This document shows, in pieces, positions 9,665 through 21,975 of a DNA stretch of 64,000 bases (position 1 is its first letter; each line of letters opens with the position of its first letter). Made by a program: the position numbers and the translations under genes. Under the pieces are notes generated by a model that saw nothing but the letters and a program-made list of their open reading frames with translations, searched no databases and was not told where the DNA came from. Source of the stretch: Prochlorococcus sp. HOT208_60m_813O14 (lineage in GTDB: Bacteria > Cyanobacteriota > Cyanobacteriia > PCC-6307 > Cyanobiaceae); the NCBI GenBank assembly GCA_002025945.1, contig MWOO01000188.1, forward strand, positions 62,001 through 126,000, written 5' to 3'.

Positions 9665-11473
9665 ATGACTGATATATCGGTTTCAAAAATTAGAAATTTC
9701 TGCATAATCGCTCATATTGACCATGGTAAATCTACCCTTGCCGATAGGTTGCTTCAAGATACTGGGACTGTGCAGCAAAGGGATATGCAAGAACAATTTT
9801 TGGACAGTATGGATCTTGAAAGAGAAAGAGGCATTACTATTAAGTTACAGGCCGCCAGGATGAAATATAAAGCGGACGATTCTCAAGAATATGTTTTGAA
9901 CTTAATTGATACACCAGGACATGTTGATTTCTCGTATGAGGTTAGTAGATCTCTTCAAGCTTGTGAAGGAGCCTTACTCGTTGTTGATGCAAGTCAAGGA
10001 GTAGAAGCTCAAACTTTAGCTAATGTTTATCTTGCCTTAGAAAATAATCTTGAAATAATTCCTGTTTTAAATAAAGTTGATTTACCAGGTGCAGATGCTG
10101 AAAAAATAAAACGAGAAATTGAGGAAATTATTGGACTAGATACATCTAATGCAATAAATTGTTCAGCAAAAACTGGAGTTGGTATTAAAGATATTTTGGA
10201 AGCAATTGTAAGAAGAGTACCTTCTCCTCAAGATGAAATAAAATTACCTACAAGGGCACTCATTTTTGATTCTTATTATGATCCCTACAGAGGAGTTATT
10301 GTTTATTTCAGAGTGATATCTGGGTCTCTTAATAAGAGAGAAAAGATATTATTAATGGCGAGTAAAAAAAATTACGAACTAGATGAGATAGGAATAATGG
10401 CACCTGATCAGCAGCAAGTTGATGAATTACATGCAGGCGAAGTTGGTTATTTATCTGCTTCTATAAAATCAGTTGCTGATGCGAGAGTAGGAGATACAAT
10501 TACTCTTTTAAATTCACCTGCCAATGATCCTTTGCCTGGTTATAAAACAGCAAATCCTATGGTTTTTTGTGGTTTATTCCCTACTGATGCTGATCAATTC
10601 CCAGATTTAAGAGTATCTCTTGAAAAATTACAATTATCTGATGCAGCTTTAAAATATGAGCCCGAATCCAGTAGTGCAATGGGCTTCGGATTTAGGTGCG
10701 GATTTCTAGGACTTCTTCATATGGAGATTGTTCAAGAAAGATTAGAAAGAGAATATGACTTGGATCTAATCGTAACGGCACCATCAGTTATCTACAAGGT
10801 TAATCTAAATCAGCAGGAACATATCTTTATTGATAATCCTTCTACAATTCCTGATCCACAACTTAGAGAATCAATAGAAGAGCCTTACGTGAAAATGGAA
10901 ATTTATGCGCCCAATGAATTTAATGGAACACTAATGGGTTTATGTCAGGAAAGAAGGGGAGTATTTATAGATATGAAATATATAACAACAGATCGAGTTA
11001 CTTTGATTTATGAAATTCCATTAGCAGAAGTAGTTACAGATTTCTTTGATCAAATGAAAAGTAGAACCCAAGGTTATGCATCAATGGAATATCATTTGAT
11101 TGGCTACAGAAAGAATGATCTTGTTAGATTAGATGTTCTAATAAATTCAGAAAGAGCAGATCCATTAACTTCGATTGTTCATAAAGATAAGGCTTATGGA
11201 ATTGGCAGAAGTTTAGTTGAGAAATTAAAAGAACTCATTCCAAAACAACAATTTAAAATACCTATCCAAGCATCAATCGGTAGCAGGATTATTGCAAGTG
11301 AAAGTATAAGTGCTTTACGAAAAGATGTTTTATCTAAATGTTATGGAGGTGATATTTCTAGGAAAAAGAAACTTTTAAAGAAACAAGCAAAAGGGAAAAA
11401 AAGGATGAAGGCAATGGGTAAAGTGGAAGTCCCTCAAGAAGCTTTTATGGCAGTCCTAAAATTAAATCAGTAA
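9665..11473 (+). CDS. lepA: Elongation factor 4 (LepA)
   Basis: [29 protein letters not shown]-terminal [38 protein letters not shown]. Confidence 0.98.
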   Translation: MTDISVSKIRNFCIIAHIDHGKSTLADRLLQDTGTVQQRDMQEQFLDSMDLERERGITIKLQAARMKYKADDSQEYVLNLIDTPGHVDFSYEVSRSLQACEGALLVVDASQGVEAQTLANVYLALENNLEIIPVLNKVDLPGADAEKIKREIEEIIGLDTSNAINCSAKTGVGIKDILEAIVRRVPSPQDEIKLPTRALIFDSYYDPYRGVIVYFRVISGSLNKREKILLMASKKNYELDEIGIMAPDQQQVDELHAGEVGYLSASIKSVADARVGDTITLLNSPANDPLPGYKTANPMVFCGLFPTDADQFPDLRVSLEKLQLSDAALKYEPESSSAMGFGFRCGFLGLLHMEIVQERLEREYDLDLIVTAPSVIYKVNLNQQEHIFIDNPSTIPDPQLRESIEEPYVKMEIYAPNEFNGTLMGLCQERRGVFIDMKYITTDRVTLIYEIPLAEVVTDFFDQMKSRTQGYASMEYHLIGYRKNDLVRLDVLINSERADPLTSIVHKDKAYGIGRSLVEKLKELIPKQQFKIPIQASIGSRIIASESISALRKDVLSKCYGGDISRKKKLLKKQAKGKKRMKAMGKVEVPQEAFMAVLKLNQ

Positions 11474-11552
11474 TTTCTTAAAATTTAAATTTTAATAACT
11501 ATTTTTTTTTTAAGAATTGGGTATATTTCAGTAATATCTCTAAAAAAAGATT

Positions 11553-12398
11553 TTGGATATTAACTCAATAAATCGTGTCGGCGCAAATATCAGAAAAACT
11601 GGATTTTTAATTGTACTTTTTTATCTTCTTGTTGTTTTAATAATGAAATTTTTAGAGGTCAATAATTTTTTTGGTTATTCATTTTCAATGTTAAGCAATG
11701 ATATCTTTGCACCTCCTTCGCTTAATCATTTCTGTGGCACAGATAGATTAGGAAGAGATGTTTGTTTAAGAACTTTGCAAGGATCATCCTTAGCGATAGA
11801 AGTTGTTTTCTTAGCTATTCTTTTTTCATTAAGTTTGGGATTGCCATTAGGATTATTAAGTGGTTATTTTGGTGGTTTTTTTGATAAATGTTTATCACTA
11901 ATAATGGATACTATTTTTTCAATACCTGTAATTTTGCTTTCAGTTGTTGTGGCTTTTATATTGGGTAAGGGCATCCTTAACGCAGCATTGGCATTGTGTA
12001 TTGTTTACTCTCCTCAATATTTTAGATTAATCAGAAATCAGACAATATTGGTTAAATCCGAAACTTATGTGGAGGCAGCTCAAGTTTCAGGAGCTGATCT
12101 TAAAACAATTATTTTTAAATATATTCTCCCAAATGTAATAACACCCTTGCCTATTTTGCTTACTCTAAATGCTGCGGATGCTGTCTTGGTATTAGGAAGT
12201 TTAGGATTTTTAGGTCTTGGCGTTCCTGCAGATGTCCCAGAGTGGGGAAGTGATTTAAATCTTGCTCTTGCCGCTTTACCTACAGGTATATGGTGGACGG
12301 CTTTGTTCCCAGGCTTGGCAATGTTTTTTTTAGTTTTAGGTCTTTCTTTTATAGGAGAGGATCTTGAAGAAATTTTTGATAGTCAAAATTCTGAATAA
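11553..12398 (+). CDS. ABC transporter permease, oligopeptide/dipeptide (DppC/OppC) type
   Basis: HFCGTDRLGRDVCLRTLQGSS, EAAQVSGADLKTIIFKYILPNVITPL (EAA loop). Confidence 0.88.
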   Translation: MDINSINRVGANIRKTGFLIVLFYLLVVLIMKFLEVNNFFGYSFSMLSNDIFAPPSLNHFCGTDRLGRDVCLRTLQGSSLAIEVVFLAILFSLSLGLPLGLLSGYFGGFFDKCLSLIMDTIFSIPVILLSVVVAFILGKGILNAALALCIVYSPQYFRLIRNQTILVKSETYVEAAQVSGADLKTIIFKYILPNVITPLPILLTLNAADAVLVLGSLGFLGLGVPADVPEWGSDLNLALAALPTGIWWTALFPGLAMFFLVLGLSFIGEDLEEIFDSQNSE

Positions 12399-12400
12399 AT

Positions 12401-13072
12401 TTAGTTATGTGTAATAGAATCAAGTTCTCCTTGATCATTCAACTTTGGATATTCTTTAGCTGATTTTTTATACACCGCAGCTAATTCTGGGTAACACCAT
12501 TCAAAAAGTGTTTTTTGGTATTCATCTATATTTAACCCTTCTCCATTAGCGGGCAATATACCTTTTTTTTCTCTTTGGCGAATAGCTTCAAATAATAATA
12601 TGGAAGCAGCAACTGAAACATTCAAAGATTGCACCATCCCTCTCATAGGTATAAAAATTGATTGATCAACCATTGATCTAAGTTCATCACTTAATCCCCA
12701 TTTTTCTGCTCCTAAAACAAAACATACATTTTCAGAATAATCAAAATTTCTATAATCTACTGATTCACTATTAAGAGTCGTCCCATATAATTTAAAGCCA
12801 TTATTTTTTAAAGAAGAAACTGCAGTGGTAGTATTTTCATGATTATTCAATTTGACCCATTTTTGACTACCTTGGGCTGTACTATTAAAAGTCTTAACCG
12901 CATTCGTTTTGCTAATAAAATTTGCTTCGAAAACTCCAGCTGCATCGCAAGTTCTTAATATAGCAGATAAATTATGAGGTTTATTCACATCCTCAACTAG
13001 CACAGTCAAGTTTTTCATGCGGCAATCTAAAACGCTTTTGATTCGCTTAAATCTTCTTGGCAAAATTGACAT
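12401..13072 (-). CDS. trmH: tRNA (guanosine-2'-O-)-methyltransferase TrmH family
   Basis: VEDVNKPHNLSAILRTCDAAGV, FVLGAEKWGLSDE, IPMRGMVQSLNVSVAASILLFEA. Confidence 0.93.
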   Translation of the reverse strand: MSILPRRFKRIKSVLDCRMKNLTVLVEDVNKPHNLSAILRTCDAAGVFEANFISKTNAVKTFNSTAQGSQKWVKLNNHENTTTAVSSLKNNGFKLYGTTLNSESVDYRNFDYSENVCFVLGAEKWGLSDELRSMVDQSIFIPMRGMVQSLNVSVAASILLFEAIRQREKKGILPANGEGLNIDEYQKTLFEWCYPELAAVYKKSAKEYPKLNDQGELDSITHN

Positions 13073-13136
13073 TTATAACTTATTCTCACTTTTTCAATTA
13101 TATTCAATTCAAAAAATCTTATTCATTAAAAGAAAT

Positions 13137-14609
13137 TTATTTATTTTTAATCCATTGCACAAGTGTTTTAACTCCAAAACCGGTTGCACCTGAAGGATTA
13201 ATCCCCTTACTCTTATCAGTCCAACAAGTTCCAGCAATATCTATATGAGCCCATTTTATATCTTCATCAAAGAATTCCTCTAGAAACAAAGCAGCAGTTA
13301 TTGAACCTCCTGCTCTAGGTCCTGTATTTTTCATATCAGCTATATGAGACTTTAACCCTTCTTTATACGATTTTTGTAAAGGCATTTGCCATAATTCTTC
13401 TCCAGCCTGGGCTGAAGCAGCTTTTAGATCATTTGCTAAATCATTATTATTGCTCCAGAATCCAGCTACATCATTTCCTAAAGCAACAACAATTGCACCT
13501 GTTAAAGTGGCGAGATCTATTATTGAATCCGGTTTTAAATTTGATGCGTAAGTTAAAGCATCAGCTAATGTGAGTCTACCCTCTGCATCAGTATTATTTA
13601 TTTCAATTGTCTTACCATTGGATGCTTTGACTACATCTCCTGGATGTACTGCAGAACCATTTATCATGTTTTCGCAAGCTGCCACTATAAAATGTATTTC
13701 GAGTCCCTTTGGTTTTATTGCGCCAATTGCCTTTGCTGCTCCTAAAACTGCAGCGCTCCCACCCATATCATATTTCATCATTTCAATTTGAGAGGCTCCT
13801 ACTTTTAGGTTGTATCCTCCAGAATCAAAGGTTAAACCCTTCCCAATAAGCGCAATCTTTTCTTTTATAGGCCCCTCTGGCTTAAAAGTAAGATGTATAA
13901 ATTTAGGATCTAGATCAGAACCTTTTGCTACAGCTAAATATGCATCCATGCCTAAGTCTTCACATTCTTTTGCCTCTAAAATTTTTACTTCCAATCCATG
14001 ATCTTTAGCTATTTGAGAAGCTTGTACAGACATTTCCTGGGGCGTAAGACTATTTGGAGGAGCAGCTACAAGTCTTCTGGCTAGTTCTACACCTTCACAT
14101 ATTTTTTCTGTCTCTTCAAAGCTAATATTCTCAGATTTTTTTAAATTCAAAAACTCTATTTCTTTAAGAACTTTCTTTTCATCCTTTTTCTTATTAAATC
14201 TGTTGTCCTTATAAGCAGATAATCTAGCTGACTCTGCTAATTGACTTATTTCTAGTTGTGAATTTACTAATTCCCAAGGTAGCATGATGCTAATTTTTTC
14301 ATTTTTGTCAGAATTATTCCTAATTAAATTTCCTATGGAGTTTTCTAAATCATTTTTGTTTAGTTCTTTTGCTTTGCCAAGTCCAAATATGATTAAATTT
14401 TCTAATTTTTGATCTAAAAATTCCAAGCTTAAAGTTTTTCCTTTTTCTCCTTTAAATTTTTTTTGAGTAACTTTTTTAAGTAATAATTTTGGGTCAATAA
14501 CAAATTTTATGATTTCCAGTTGACTTGCAATTTCTTCCTCTAAAACTCCAAAAATTAATGAAGCACCTTGCCAGTTATCTAGATTTTTTTGGAATGTGGA
14601 AAATTGCAT
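13137..14609 (-). CDS. pepA: Leucyl aminopeptidase
   Basis: [34 protein letters not shown] (NTDAEGRL signature). Confidence 0.97.
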   Translation of the reverse strand: MQFSTFQKNLDNWQGASLIFGVLEEEIASQLEIIKFVIDPKLLLKKVTQKKFKGEKGKTLSLEFLDQKLENLIIFGLGKAKELNKNDLENSIGNLIRNNSDKNEKISIMLPWELVNSQLEISQLAESARLSAYKDNRFNKKKDEKKVLKEIEFLNLKKSENISFEETEKICEGVELARRLVAAPPNSLTPQEMSVQASQIAKDHGLEVKILEAKECEDLGMDAYLAVAKGSDLDPKFIHLTFKPEGPIKEKIALIGKGLTFDSGGYNLKVGASQIEMMKYDMGGSAAVLGAAKAIGAIKPKGLEIHFIVAACENMINGSAVHPGDVVKASNGKTIEINNTDAEGRLTLADALTYASNLKPDSIIDLATLTGAIVVALGNDVAGFWSNNNDLANDLKAASAQAGEELWQMPLQKSYKEGLKSHIADMKNTGPRAGGSITAALFLEEFFDEDIKWAHIDIAGTCWTDKSKGINPSGATGFGVKTLVQWIKNK

Positions 14610-14633
14610 TTGTAAAATGGATTTAATAAACTT

Positions 14634-15248
14634 TTAGTTGTTTGTGAAAGTAGTTGCCCACCTATCTCGAGTTTCTTTATTAAAAGGTGGTAACCATAAA
14701 TATATCAGTTGCTGTTCTAATTTACGTCTTAATTTTACTTCTTTAGGTACATCTAAGAAGAAACGAATATCTTGTTGATTTGAGAGGTTGTTATGGGCTA
14801 AGACTTCTTTATAGTTCATGAGGTAATTTTTACAGTCATGTTCTCCCTTCCATCTTTTATTTGCTGAATTTGTTTCTCCTATATAAAGGATTATTTTAGA
14901 ACTCTCCATCGAGTCAATTACAAAATACATTGCTGGACCATTGTGTATATATTGATTAGTTCTCCAAAAGTTCAATGATAGTGGCTGCAGGGAAAACGGA
15001 TCAATTTTTATTTCATTGGAAATTGTATTTATAGGAAGACTTGTTTGGTGCAAAGTTTTATTGTTTGTATCTTTTGAAATTTTGAATTGGTGATTATGTA
15101 TTCTATTTCTCCATTCGATTAAGGTTTCATATTTGATTCTTAAATTATTTGGGTTTTGAAAATTAAGTGAAGTATTTACATTTGAACCAAATAATTCAAA
15201 TTGCCTATTTTGATTTGAAATATTATTTACGTTAAATTTTTCCAACAT
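14634..15248 (-). CDS. GIY-YIG nuclease superfamily-like protein with an uncharacterised N-terminal region
   Basis: C-terminal MYFVIDSMESSKIILYIGETNSANKRWKGEHDCKNY...RKLEQQLIYLWLPPFNKE: YxxI/YIG, R..H, E, and PxN order of GIY-YIG domains. Confidence 0.65.
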   Translation of the reverse strand: MLEKFNVNNISNQNRQFELFGSNVNTSLNFQNPNNLRIKYETLIEWRNRIHNHQFKISKDTNNKTLHQTSLPINTISNEIKIDPFSLQPLSLNFWRTNQYIHNGPAMYFVIDSMESSKIILYIGETNSANKRWKGEHDCKNYLMNYKEVLAHNNLSNQQDIRFFLDVPKEVKLRRKLEQQLIYLWLPPFNKETRDRWATTFTNN

Positions 15249-15397
15249 TTATGAAACATGTCTACTAAATTTAATTCTGAAAAAATATAAATCAAAGAAT
15301 TATTTATAAACTAAAATTTATTAATCTTCTAATCAATTTAAAAGATTCTTGTTATCTTGTAATTGAGCCTTATTAATGCGAAGTAAAAAAAATAGAA

Positions 15398-15721
15398 ATG
15401 GGATTTTTTGAGTCAGACATCGTTCAAGAGGAAGCTAAAAAGCTTTTTACTGATTACCAAGAACTTATGAAACTTGGCTCTGGTTATGGAAAATTTGATA
15501 GAGAAGGTAAAAAAATGTTCATAAAGAAAATGGAATCTCTAATGGATCGTTATAAAGTTTTTATGAAGAGATTTGAATTGTCTGAAGATTTTCAAGCAAA
15601 AATGACGGTTGAACAATTAAAAACCCAGTTAAGCCAATTTGGCATTACTCCTGATCAAATGTTTGATCAGATGAATAAAACCTTGATAAGAATGAAGGAT
15701 GAACTTGATAAAACTTCTTAA
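15398..15721 (+). CDS. DUF1825 family cyanobacterial protein
   Basis: MGFFESDIVQEEAKKLFTDYQELMKLGSGYGKFDREGKKMFI typical start of this family. Confidence 0.85.
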   Translation: MGFFESDIVQEEAKKLFTDYQELMKLGSGYGKFDREGKKMFIKKMESLMDRYKVFMKRFELSEDFQAKMTVEQLKTQLSQFGITPDQMFDQMNKTLIRMKDELDKTS

Positions 15722-15740
15722 ATTTAACGGTTAAATCTAA

Positions 15741-16979
15741 ATGTCTGATCAATTAATATTGCCATCATGGCTTTCAAGAGGAATAGAAGAATACTTTCCA
15801 ATTAAGGGTTCAGATCAAACCTTTTTGGAGATAATTGATCATGCGAAAAGAAATAATAAAAAATTAAGGGTTAAACTCGGAATCGATCCGACTGGAACAG
15901 ATATTCATCTTGGGCACAGTATATTGTTCAAAAAACTTAGGGCATTCCAAGATAATGGACATGTTGCAGTTTTAATTATTGGAGATTTTACTGCTCAAAT
16001 TGGAGATCCAACTGGAAAAAACAAAACTAGAGTTCAATTATCGGAAAAACAAGTTAAAGATAATGCAAAAACATACTTAACCCAACTAGGAATGGGAAAG
16101 CCAGCTAATAAATCTATTTTAGATTTTGATTCAAAAGATAGAATAGAAATTAGATATAACAGTGAATGGTTAAAAGAATTAAATCTTAATTCGATAATTG
16201 AATTGATGGGGAGTGCAACAGTTAGTCAATTGCTAGCTAAGGAGGAATTTAATAAAAGGTACACTTCGCAAGTTCCAATTGCTTTGCATGAATTCTTATA
16301 TCCACTACTACAAGGTTACGATTCGGTGATTGTTAAATCAGATATTGAGCTTGGAGGTACAGATCAGAAATTTAATATTGCAATGGGAAGAGATCTTCAA
16401 AGGCATTTTAAACAAGACCCTCAATTTGGTGTTCTACTGCCAATTTTGACAGGTTTAGATGGAATTAAAAAGATGAGTAAATCTGAATTTAACATCGTCG
16501 GTTTGAATGAAGATCCTCTTTCAATGTATTCAAAACTAGAAAAAGTACCTGATCATATGATACCTACCTATTTTGAATTACTGACTGAATTTGATTTAAG
16601 TTTGCTTGAAAACTCAAATCCTCGTGAATTACAGAGAAGAATGGCTTTAGAAGTTACTACTTTATTCCATGGGACTGAAGAAGCATTAAAGGCGCAATCA
16701 AACTGCGAAAAATTATTCCTTGGACAAAAAGAAAAAGTTGGAGAAATTCCAGAGATTTCTTTAAAAGAAGTAGTCTTTCCCGTAAAGTTTTTTTACTTGT
16801 TAAGTGCTCTAAAACTTTTCAAATCTAGCAGCGAATCCAAAAGATCTATAAAAGGTGGGGGTGTAAAAATTGATAGTCAGAAAGTAATAAATCCTGATTT
16901 AGTTTTTGATTCAAAAAATGATTTGGAAGGGAAAATTTTGCAAATTGGGAAAAAAATAATTAAGAGGTTTGAAAACTGA
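15741..16979 (+). CDS. tyrS: Tyrosyl-tRNA synthetase
   Basis: [43 protein letters not shown] (KMSKS), C-terminal S4-like domain. Confidence 0.97.
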   Translation: MSDQLILPSWLSRGIEEYFPIKGSDQTFLEIIDHAKRNNKKLRVKLGIDPTGTDIHLGHSILFKKLRAFQDNGHVAVLIIGDFTAQIGDPTGKNKTRVQLSEKQVKDNAKTYLTQLGMGKPANKSILDFDSKDRIEIRYNSEWLKELNLNSIIELMGSATVSQLLAKEEFNKRYTSQVPIALHEFLYPLLQGYDSVIVKSDIELGGTDQKFNIAMGRDLQRHFKQDPQFGVLLPILTGLDGIKKMSKSEFNIVGLNEDPLSMYSKLEKVPDHMIPTYFELLTEFDLSLLENSNPRELQRRMALEVTTLFHGTEEALKAQSNCEKLFLGQKEKVGEIPEISLKEVVFPVKFFYLLSALKLFKSSSESKRSIKGGGVKIDSQKVINPDLVFDSKNDLEGKILQIGKKIIKRFEN

Positions 16980-16982
16980 AAA

Positions 16983-17714
16983 TTGATGAATAAAAGATTT
17001 AATTCAGAAGATAAAATAATATTGGCAATTGATGGATTAGATGCAATTCAAGCAAAATTGCTTCTGGAAAAATGTCCTAATATTAAGTGGGTGAAAGTTG
17101 GTTTAGAGCTTTTTGTTAGGGAAGGTCCAAGAGTTATTGAAATATTAAAAGGTTTAAATAAAAAAATTTTTTTAGACTTAAAATTTCATGATATTCCAAA
17201 TACCATGCGTGCAGCATGTTTCCAAGTTTCAAAATTAGGAGTTGATATAATTTCTATTCATGCTTCAGCAGGTCTAAAAGCCCTTAAGGATTCAAAGAAA
17301 GCATCTTTAGAAGGAGCTACCTCAGTAAGTGTTAAACCTCCATTTGTTGTAGGAATAACTGTTTTAACAAGCTTTACTCTGAAAGATTTTCAAACTGATC
17401 TTGATAGAAATAATTCAATTGAAGAAAATGTATTGAGACTTGCAAAATTATCTTTTGCTGCTGGATTAGATGGATGTGTTTGTTCACCTTGGGAAGTGAA
17501 AATGTTGAGATCTATTTATAAGAATAATTTTGAACTTATTACACCAGGCATCAGATTAAATGTTGACAGTAAAGATGATCAAAATAGAATTATGACTCCT
17601 CATGAAGCCATAGATAATGGCGCTTCTAAGTTAGTCATTGGTAGATCAATATCAAAAGCTATAGATCCTAATAAAGCTCTAATAGAAATATTTAAATCTA
17701 TTGATTCTGATTAA
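16983..17714 (+). CDS. pyrF: Orotidine 5'-phosphate decarboxylase
   Basis: [15 protein letters not shown] signature; TPGIRL, LVIGRSI. Confidence 0.97.
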   Translation: MMNKRFNSEDKIILAIDGLDAIQAKLLLEKCPNIKWVKVGLELFVREGPRVIEILKGLNKKIFLDLKFHDIPNTMRAACFQVSKLGVDIISIHASAGLKALKDSKKASLEGATSVSVKPPFVVGITVLTSFTLKDFQTDLDRNNSIEENVLRLAKLSFAAGLDGCVCSPWEVKMLRSIYKNNFELITPGIRLNVDSKDDQNRIMTPHEAIDNGASKLVIGRSISKAIDPNKALIEIFKSIDSD

Positions 17715-18291
17715 TTTTGGATTCTTCTCCCTTAAGCAATCTTGTTATGTTTGTTCTGTGTTTCCAAATTACTAATAATGCCACAATTAAACTTATAAAA
17801 AAATATGAGTGCATAAATTTACCTAGGTAAAAAAACATAAAAATAGGAAGTAAGATTGCAGCTGAAATACTGGATAAAGAAACAAATTTAGTTTTTGTTA
17901 GGACTATTAAAAAAATACCAAGAGATGCGAGTCCAACTTTCCAAGAAAGAGCTAAAAACATACCTAATCCAGTTGCAACAGCTTTCCCTCCTTTCCCTCT
18001 AAGCCATACTGGCCAAATGTGTCCTGAGATAGCTGATATCCCTGCTAAAACTTCTATTGATCCTTGATCTGTGTAATATTGAGCAATTTTTACTGCAATA
18101 AGGCCTTTGCCAACGTCAATTATAAATACAAAAAGTGCTGGCCATTTGCCAACATTTCTTAAAACATTTGTGGCACCTGTAGATCCAGAACCTATAGTTC
18201 TTAGATCTATATTTTTGAGATATTTTCCAATTAAAAAACCTGTAGGAAGTGATCCTAAAAGATAACTTGTGAAAATTATTAAGATATTCAT
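17698..18291 (-). CDS. plsY: Glycerol-3-phosphate acyltransferase PlsY
   Basis: [61 protein letters not shown]. Confidence 0.97.
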   Translation of the reverse strand: MNILIIFTSYLLGSLPTGFLIGKYLKNIDLRTIGSGSTGATNVLRNVGKWPALFVFIIDVGKGLIAVKIAQYYTDQGSIEVLAGISAISGHIWPVWLRGKGGKAVATGLGMFLALSWKVGLASLGIFLIVLTKTKFVSLSSISAAILLPIFMFFYLGKFMHSYFFISLIVALLVIWKHRTNITRLLKGEESKINQNQ

Positions 18292-18296
18292 AAAGC

Positions 18297-19307
18297 TTAG
18301 TTTAGTGCAAGATCATCGTAAATTTCATTATCTGAACCAGCAAATGCAACCCATAATGGGAATTGAAGTATTGGAATTTCAACAGAGGTTTCTGCTGCAT
18401 CAATGATAATAAATGGCAATTCTTCATTCGCCTCTAATCTATCAGCTCTCTCGATGACACCTTCAGGCCTTTCAAAAAGAACAATCCCACTATTAGGTCC
18501 AAAGTCATCCCTTGTGAGGCCAAGTGAATCTTGAAGAATTCTTCTCCATTCACCTAATCTTTCAGGCTGCGAAGCTAAAATAAGAGTCTGAAACTGATCT
18601 CCATATAATTCGCCAAGAATAGATATTAAACCCGCTGATAACAAGGCATTTTTTTGCCGAGAACCTCTACTTTCAAGAGAACCTCTTCCACCCATGTTAA
18701 AGAACCAATCATCCATAATTTCTATATCTGATGAATCAAGACTCCGTCTTAATTTCCAAGGTTCTGCATAAAAGTCAGGTTGTTCTGTAAAACTCGAAAA
18801 GCAACTTCTTATAATCTCTTCATCTGGCTTAAATGTTTCAGAAAGAGCGGGAACGTTAACTATATTGTTTGTGCTATTATTTTGCTTTTTCTCATCAAGG
18901 GGAGAGGGCTTTACGATTATTGGTTGAGAAACTAATTCAAGTTTCTCTACGTTTTGTGAAAGATTCTGCAAAGCTCCAGTTAAGTACTCTTGAAAGCCTT
19001 TAACTCTTTTAGCAATATTATCTGACTGTCCTTTGAAATTAGACTCAATATCTTTTTCTATTTCTTTTTTTTTTGTTTCCAACTCTTTTATTTCTTTAAC
19101 TAAATAGTCTTTTTTGGAAACGAGATCTCTAAAAATTTCATTAGAAATTTCTTCAAAAGATTTAGTTGGTTTTTCGTTTTTTGGTGTAATTTTTTTATTT
19201 TGCGTTGTATTTTTCTTACTAATTTGTTTGGTATTATCATCTGAAATTGACTCGTCTATTATTAATTCCTTTTCAGGATTATTGTCGGAAATTTCTGTTT
19301 TAGTCAT
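18297..19307 (-). CDS. DUF3086 domain protein
   Basis: Low-complexity charged N-terminus and coiled coil, then a conserved cyanobacterial domain ([45 protein letters not shown]). Confidence 0.75.
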   Translation of the reverse strand: MTKTEISDNNPEKELIIDESISDDNTKQISKKNTTQNKKITPKNEKPTKSFEEISNEIFRDLVSKKDYLVKEIKELETKKKEIEKDIESNFKGQSDNIAKRVKGFQEYLTGALQNLSQNVEKLELVSQPIIVKPSPLDEKKQNNSTNNIVNVPALSETFKPDEEIIRSCFSSFTEQPDFYAEPWKLRRSLDSSDIEIMDDWFFNMGGRGSLESRGSRQKNALLSAGLISILGELYGDQFQTLILASQPERLGEWRRILQDSLGLTRDDFGPNSGIVLFERPEGVIERADRLEANEELPFIIIDAAETSVEIPILQFPLWVAFAGSDNEIYDDLALN

Positions 19308-19342
19308 TTAAATAATTTTGATGAATAGGCAAAGTCTGAATT

Positions 19343-19759
19343 TCAAGAATTTTTAATTTCTAGGGATTCAATTTTTTTTATGAGCTCATCTTTTAATTGT
19401 TTTGGATTAAATAAAATTGGTAATAAATGAGGACTGGACTTTTCTCTAAAATAAAAAATACCTGGAATTATAGGGAAAAAGAATTTCCATGATATCCAGT
19501 TCTTGAATGGAAAAGTTCTGATTTCTTTCCCTAATTGTAAAACGATAAAATCATCATTTGTTATTTTTATCCTCAAGGTAAGTGACTGGAGTAATAAAAA
19601 AAAGCTAAAAGAAGCAAAAACTATTGTTGGCAAAGAACCAATATTCAAAAACAAAAGCATAAAACTTAAAACTATTAGAATGATTGGTAACTGAAATGAT
19701 GGAGATATTATTACTGGTTCCTCTTTTTTTGATTTAGTGTTAAACATAGGATCATCCAA
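19343..19759 (-). CDS. DUF3119 family membrane protein
   Basis: FNPKQLKDELIKKI, EIRTFPFKNWISWKFFFPIIPGIFYFREKSSPHLLPILF; next to a MlaE permease. Confidence 0.7.
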   Translation of the reverse strand: MDDPMFNTKSKKEEPVIISPSFQLPIILIVLSFMLLFLNIGSLPTIVFASFSFFLLLQSLTLRIKITNDDFIVLQLGKEIRTFPFKNWISWKFFFPIIPGIFYFREKSSPHLLPILFNPKQLKDELIKKIESLEIKNS

Positions 19760-20507
19760 ATAAAATTTGTGTTAGAAATACATCCATTAAAGATACCGTA
19801 ACGAGAGTCATTACAACTGCGCCTGTTGTACTTGTTCCTACTTCTTTTGGACCACCTTTAGTTGTGAGTCCATATCCACAAGCAATTATTGAAATAAGTA
19901 ATCCGAACACTACAGATTTTATTAACATTGAAGTTAAGTCTGTACTAGTTAAACTCACATTACCTGATCTTACAGATGTCCAAAAAACTATTGGAGGAAC
20001 TTTATAAAAAATTGTGCTCCAAATTTGTCCGCTCCATAAAGCTACAGATAAAAACAAAATACACTGTATTGGAGACATTATTACCATCGATAGTAATCTT
20101 GGTACTACCAAATATTGGACTGGTTCGGTCCTTAACATGGTTATTGCCTCAATTTGTTCTGTGACTTTCATAGTGCCCAGTTGAGCAGCATAGGCAGTGG
20201 CAACTTTCCCAGTCATTAAAGTAGCAGTTAGAAGAGGTGCCATTTCTCTCGCCATGCCTACTGCTAGTAAACCTCCAATTTCACTTGAAACCCCCATACT
20301 TGTAAGTTGTGATGCAACTTGAATATTAAAAACTGTACCTGCGGCAATCCCTGTAATTAATACAATTAATAAACTGCCAGGACCTGACTCCATAAGTTGG
20401 TCAAAGAGATCATTTCTGGAAATTTTACCCTTAAAGATAAAATTAATTGCTTGCCCGCCAATGATTAAGCTGCTTAGAAGTCTTTTGAAAAAATTAAGGT
20501 AATACAT
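19752..20507 (-). CDS. MlaE/Ycf63 family ABC transporter permease
   Basis: GTVFNIQVASQLTSMG, GLLAVGMAREMAPLLTATLMTGKVATAYAAQLGTMKVTEQIEAI. Confidence 0.93.
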   Translation of the reverse strand: MYYLNFFKRLLSSLIIGGQAINFIFKGKISRNDLFDQLMESGPGSLLIVLITGIAAGTVFNIQVASQLTSMGVSSEIGGLLAVGMAREMAPLLTATLMTGKVATAYAAQLGTMKVTEQIEAITMLRTEPVQYLVVPRLLSMVIMSPIQCILFLSVALWSGQIWSTIFYKVPPIVFWTSVRSGNVSLTSTDLTSMLIKSVVFGLLISIIACGYGLTTKGGPKEVGTSTTGAVVMTLVTVSLMDVFLTQILFG

Positions 20508-20516
20508 ATCTTTATA

Positions 20517-21914
20517 TTAGTTTGTAATTAATTTCTGATCCCATTTTCTCATGATTAAAAGACCAATTATTACCAGTATTGAGGGTATAAAACCAATACA
20601 TAATCTAATTGTTAATTGTGCTGAGTAGCATTGTTCAATAATATTTAGACCATCTTTATCAATAAAGCATGATTGATAGCCTGATAAATACAATAAAAAT
20701 CCTAATAATTGAACACTAAACGCGATACCAATCTTCTGAATAAGTACCATCCAAGCAGTATATAATCCTGCTGGTTTCTCTGGGTCTTCGTCTATTGCAT
20801 CAGGAAGTAGTGACCAAGGGATAAGAAAAGCGGTTGAAGCTCCAATCCCAATAAGACAGATTATGAAAATTAAAAGAATGAAGAGAAATATGTTTCCTGC
20901 ATTTAGGAATAAACTATCTCCAACTCCTGAAATTTTTGATAATGCAGGTAAAAATAAAGCTGCCGTACATGAAATAATCCACATAATCGCTCCATAGTTT
21001 AAAGCTGAAATCCTGTTCAATTTATTTGATACTCTAGTCCATATTTGTAAACCCACTAAAGCACTTATTTGGAAAGGTATCGGGATCCACTTAGCAATAT
21101 ATGTTGGTACATTCAGTACATCCTCTACATAGATTAAAGCTACTGTTTGCATCAGTTGTAAGGCGCACCAGAGAAGAATATAAAGTGTAATAACTTTTAG
21201 AAATTTTTTATTTCTGAATATCCTTTTGAATTGAAGTGTTATAGCTTCAACTTTTCCTGAAGGCCTTCTTGCTTTTTTGGCGAATGGAGCCAATCCCCAA
21301 CAAGAAATTAATGTCGCAGCAACTGCAATACATCCGCTTATTTTACCCATCAAAAAATATTCGTTATTTGCTGATCCTTCAGAACCCAATACAACTCCAG
21401 CAATTATTAAACCAGTTAGTCCTGCAATAATTGAGCCAGTAAATCTAGATGCATTTAGTCTTGTTCTTATTGCTGTTTTTTCAGAAATTTCAGTAGATAG
21501 AGCTGCAAAAGGAAGATTAATACTTGTATAAGCAGTCATTACGATTATGGAAATTATGGCGTAGTAAATAGTCTTGGTTAGAACGGAGCCAGTGGGTGTC
21601 CACCATATCGCAGCTAAAGAGAAACCAAGAGGAACAGATGCTGCTATCATCCAAGGGATTCTAGGCCCCCATCGTGATTTGGTACGATCACTTAACCATC
21701 CAATTAACGGATCATTTACTGCATCCCATATCTTTATTAACATTAATAATGAACCTGCAATTATTACTGGTAAACCAGCAGAAATAAAGAATTTGAACAG
21801 AAAAAACCCAAATTGCGTCGCGACTAAACCTGTGCCTGCATCTCCTAGCCCATAAGAGAACATTAATCTTGTTGTTGATCTAGAAATATTTTTTTTCGAG
21901 TGTGAATTTTCCAA
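20517..21914 (-). CDS. MFS transporter, GPH (sugar:cation symporter)-like
   Basis: WDAVNDPLIGWLSDRTKSRWGPRIPWMI; 12-TM hydrophobic pattern. Confidence 0.88.
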   Translation of the reverse strand: MENSHSKKNISRSTTRLMFSYGLGDAGTGLVATQFGFFLFKFFISAGLPVIIAGSLLMLIKIWDAVNDPLIGWLSDRTKSRWGPRIPWMIAASVPLGFSLAAIWWTPTGSVLTKTIYYAIISIIVMTAYTSINLPFAALSTEISEKTAIRTRLNASRFTGSIIAGLTGLIIAGVVLGSEGSANNEYFLMGKISGCIAVAATLISCWGLAPFAKKARRPSGKVEAITLQFKRIFRNKKFLKVITLYILLWCALQLMQTVALIYVEDVLNVPTYIAKWIPIPFQISALVGLQIWTRVSNKLNRISALNYGAIMWIISCTAALFLPALSKISGVGDSLFLNAGNIFLFILLIFIICLIGIGASTAFLIPWSLLPDAIDEDPEKPAGLYTAWMVLIQKIGIAFSVQLLGFLLYLSGYQSCFIDKDGLNIIEQCYSAQLTIRLCIGFIPSILVIIGLLIMRKWDQKLITN

Positions 21915-21975
21915 TCTTTTTGCTTTGTTGATTGTTTGATAATGTATTATTGCAATGGTAATTCTATTACTTAAT

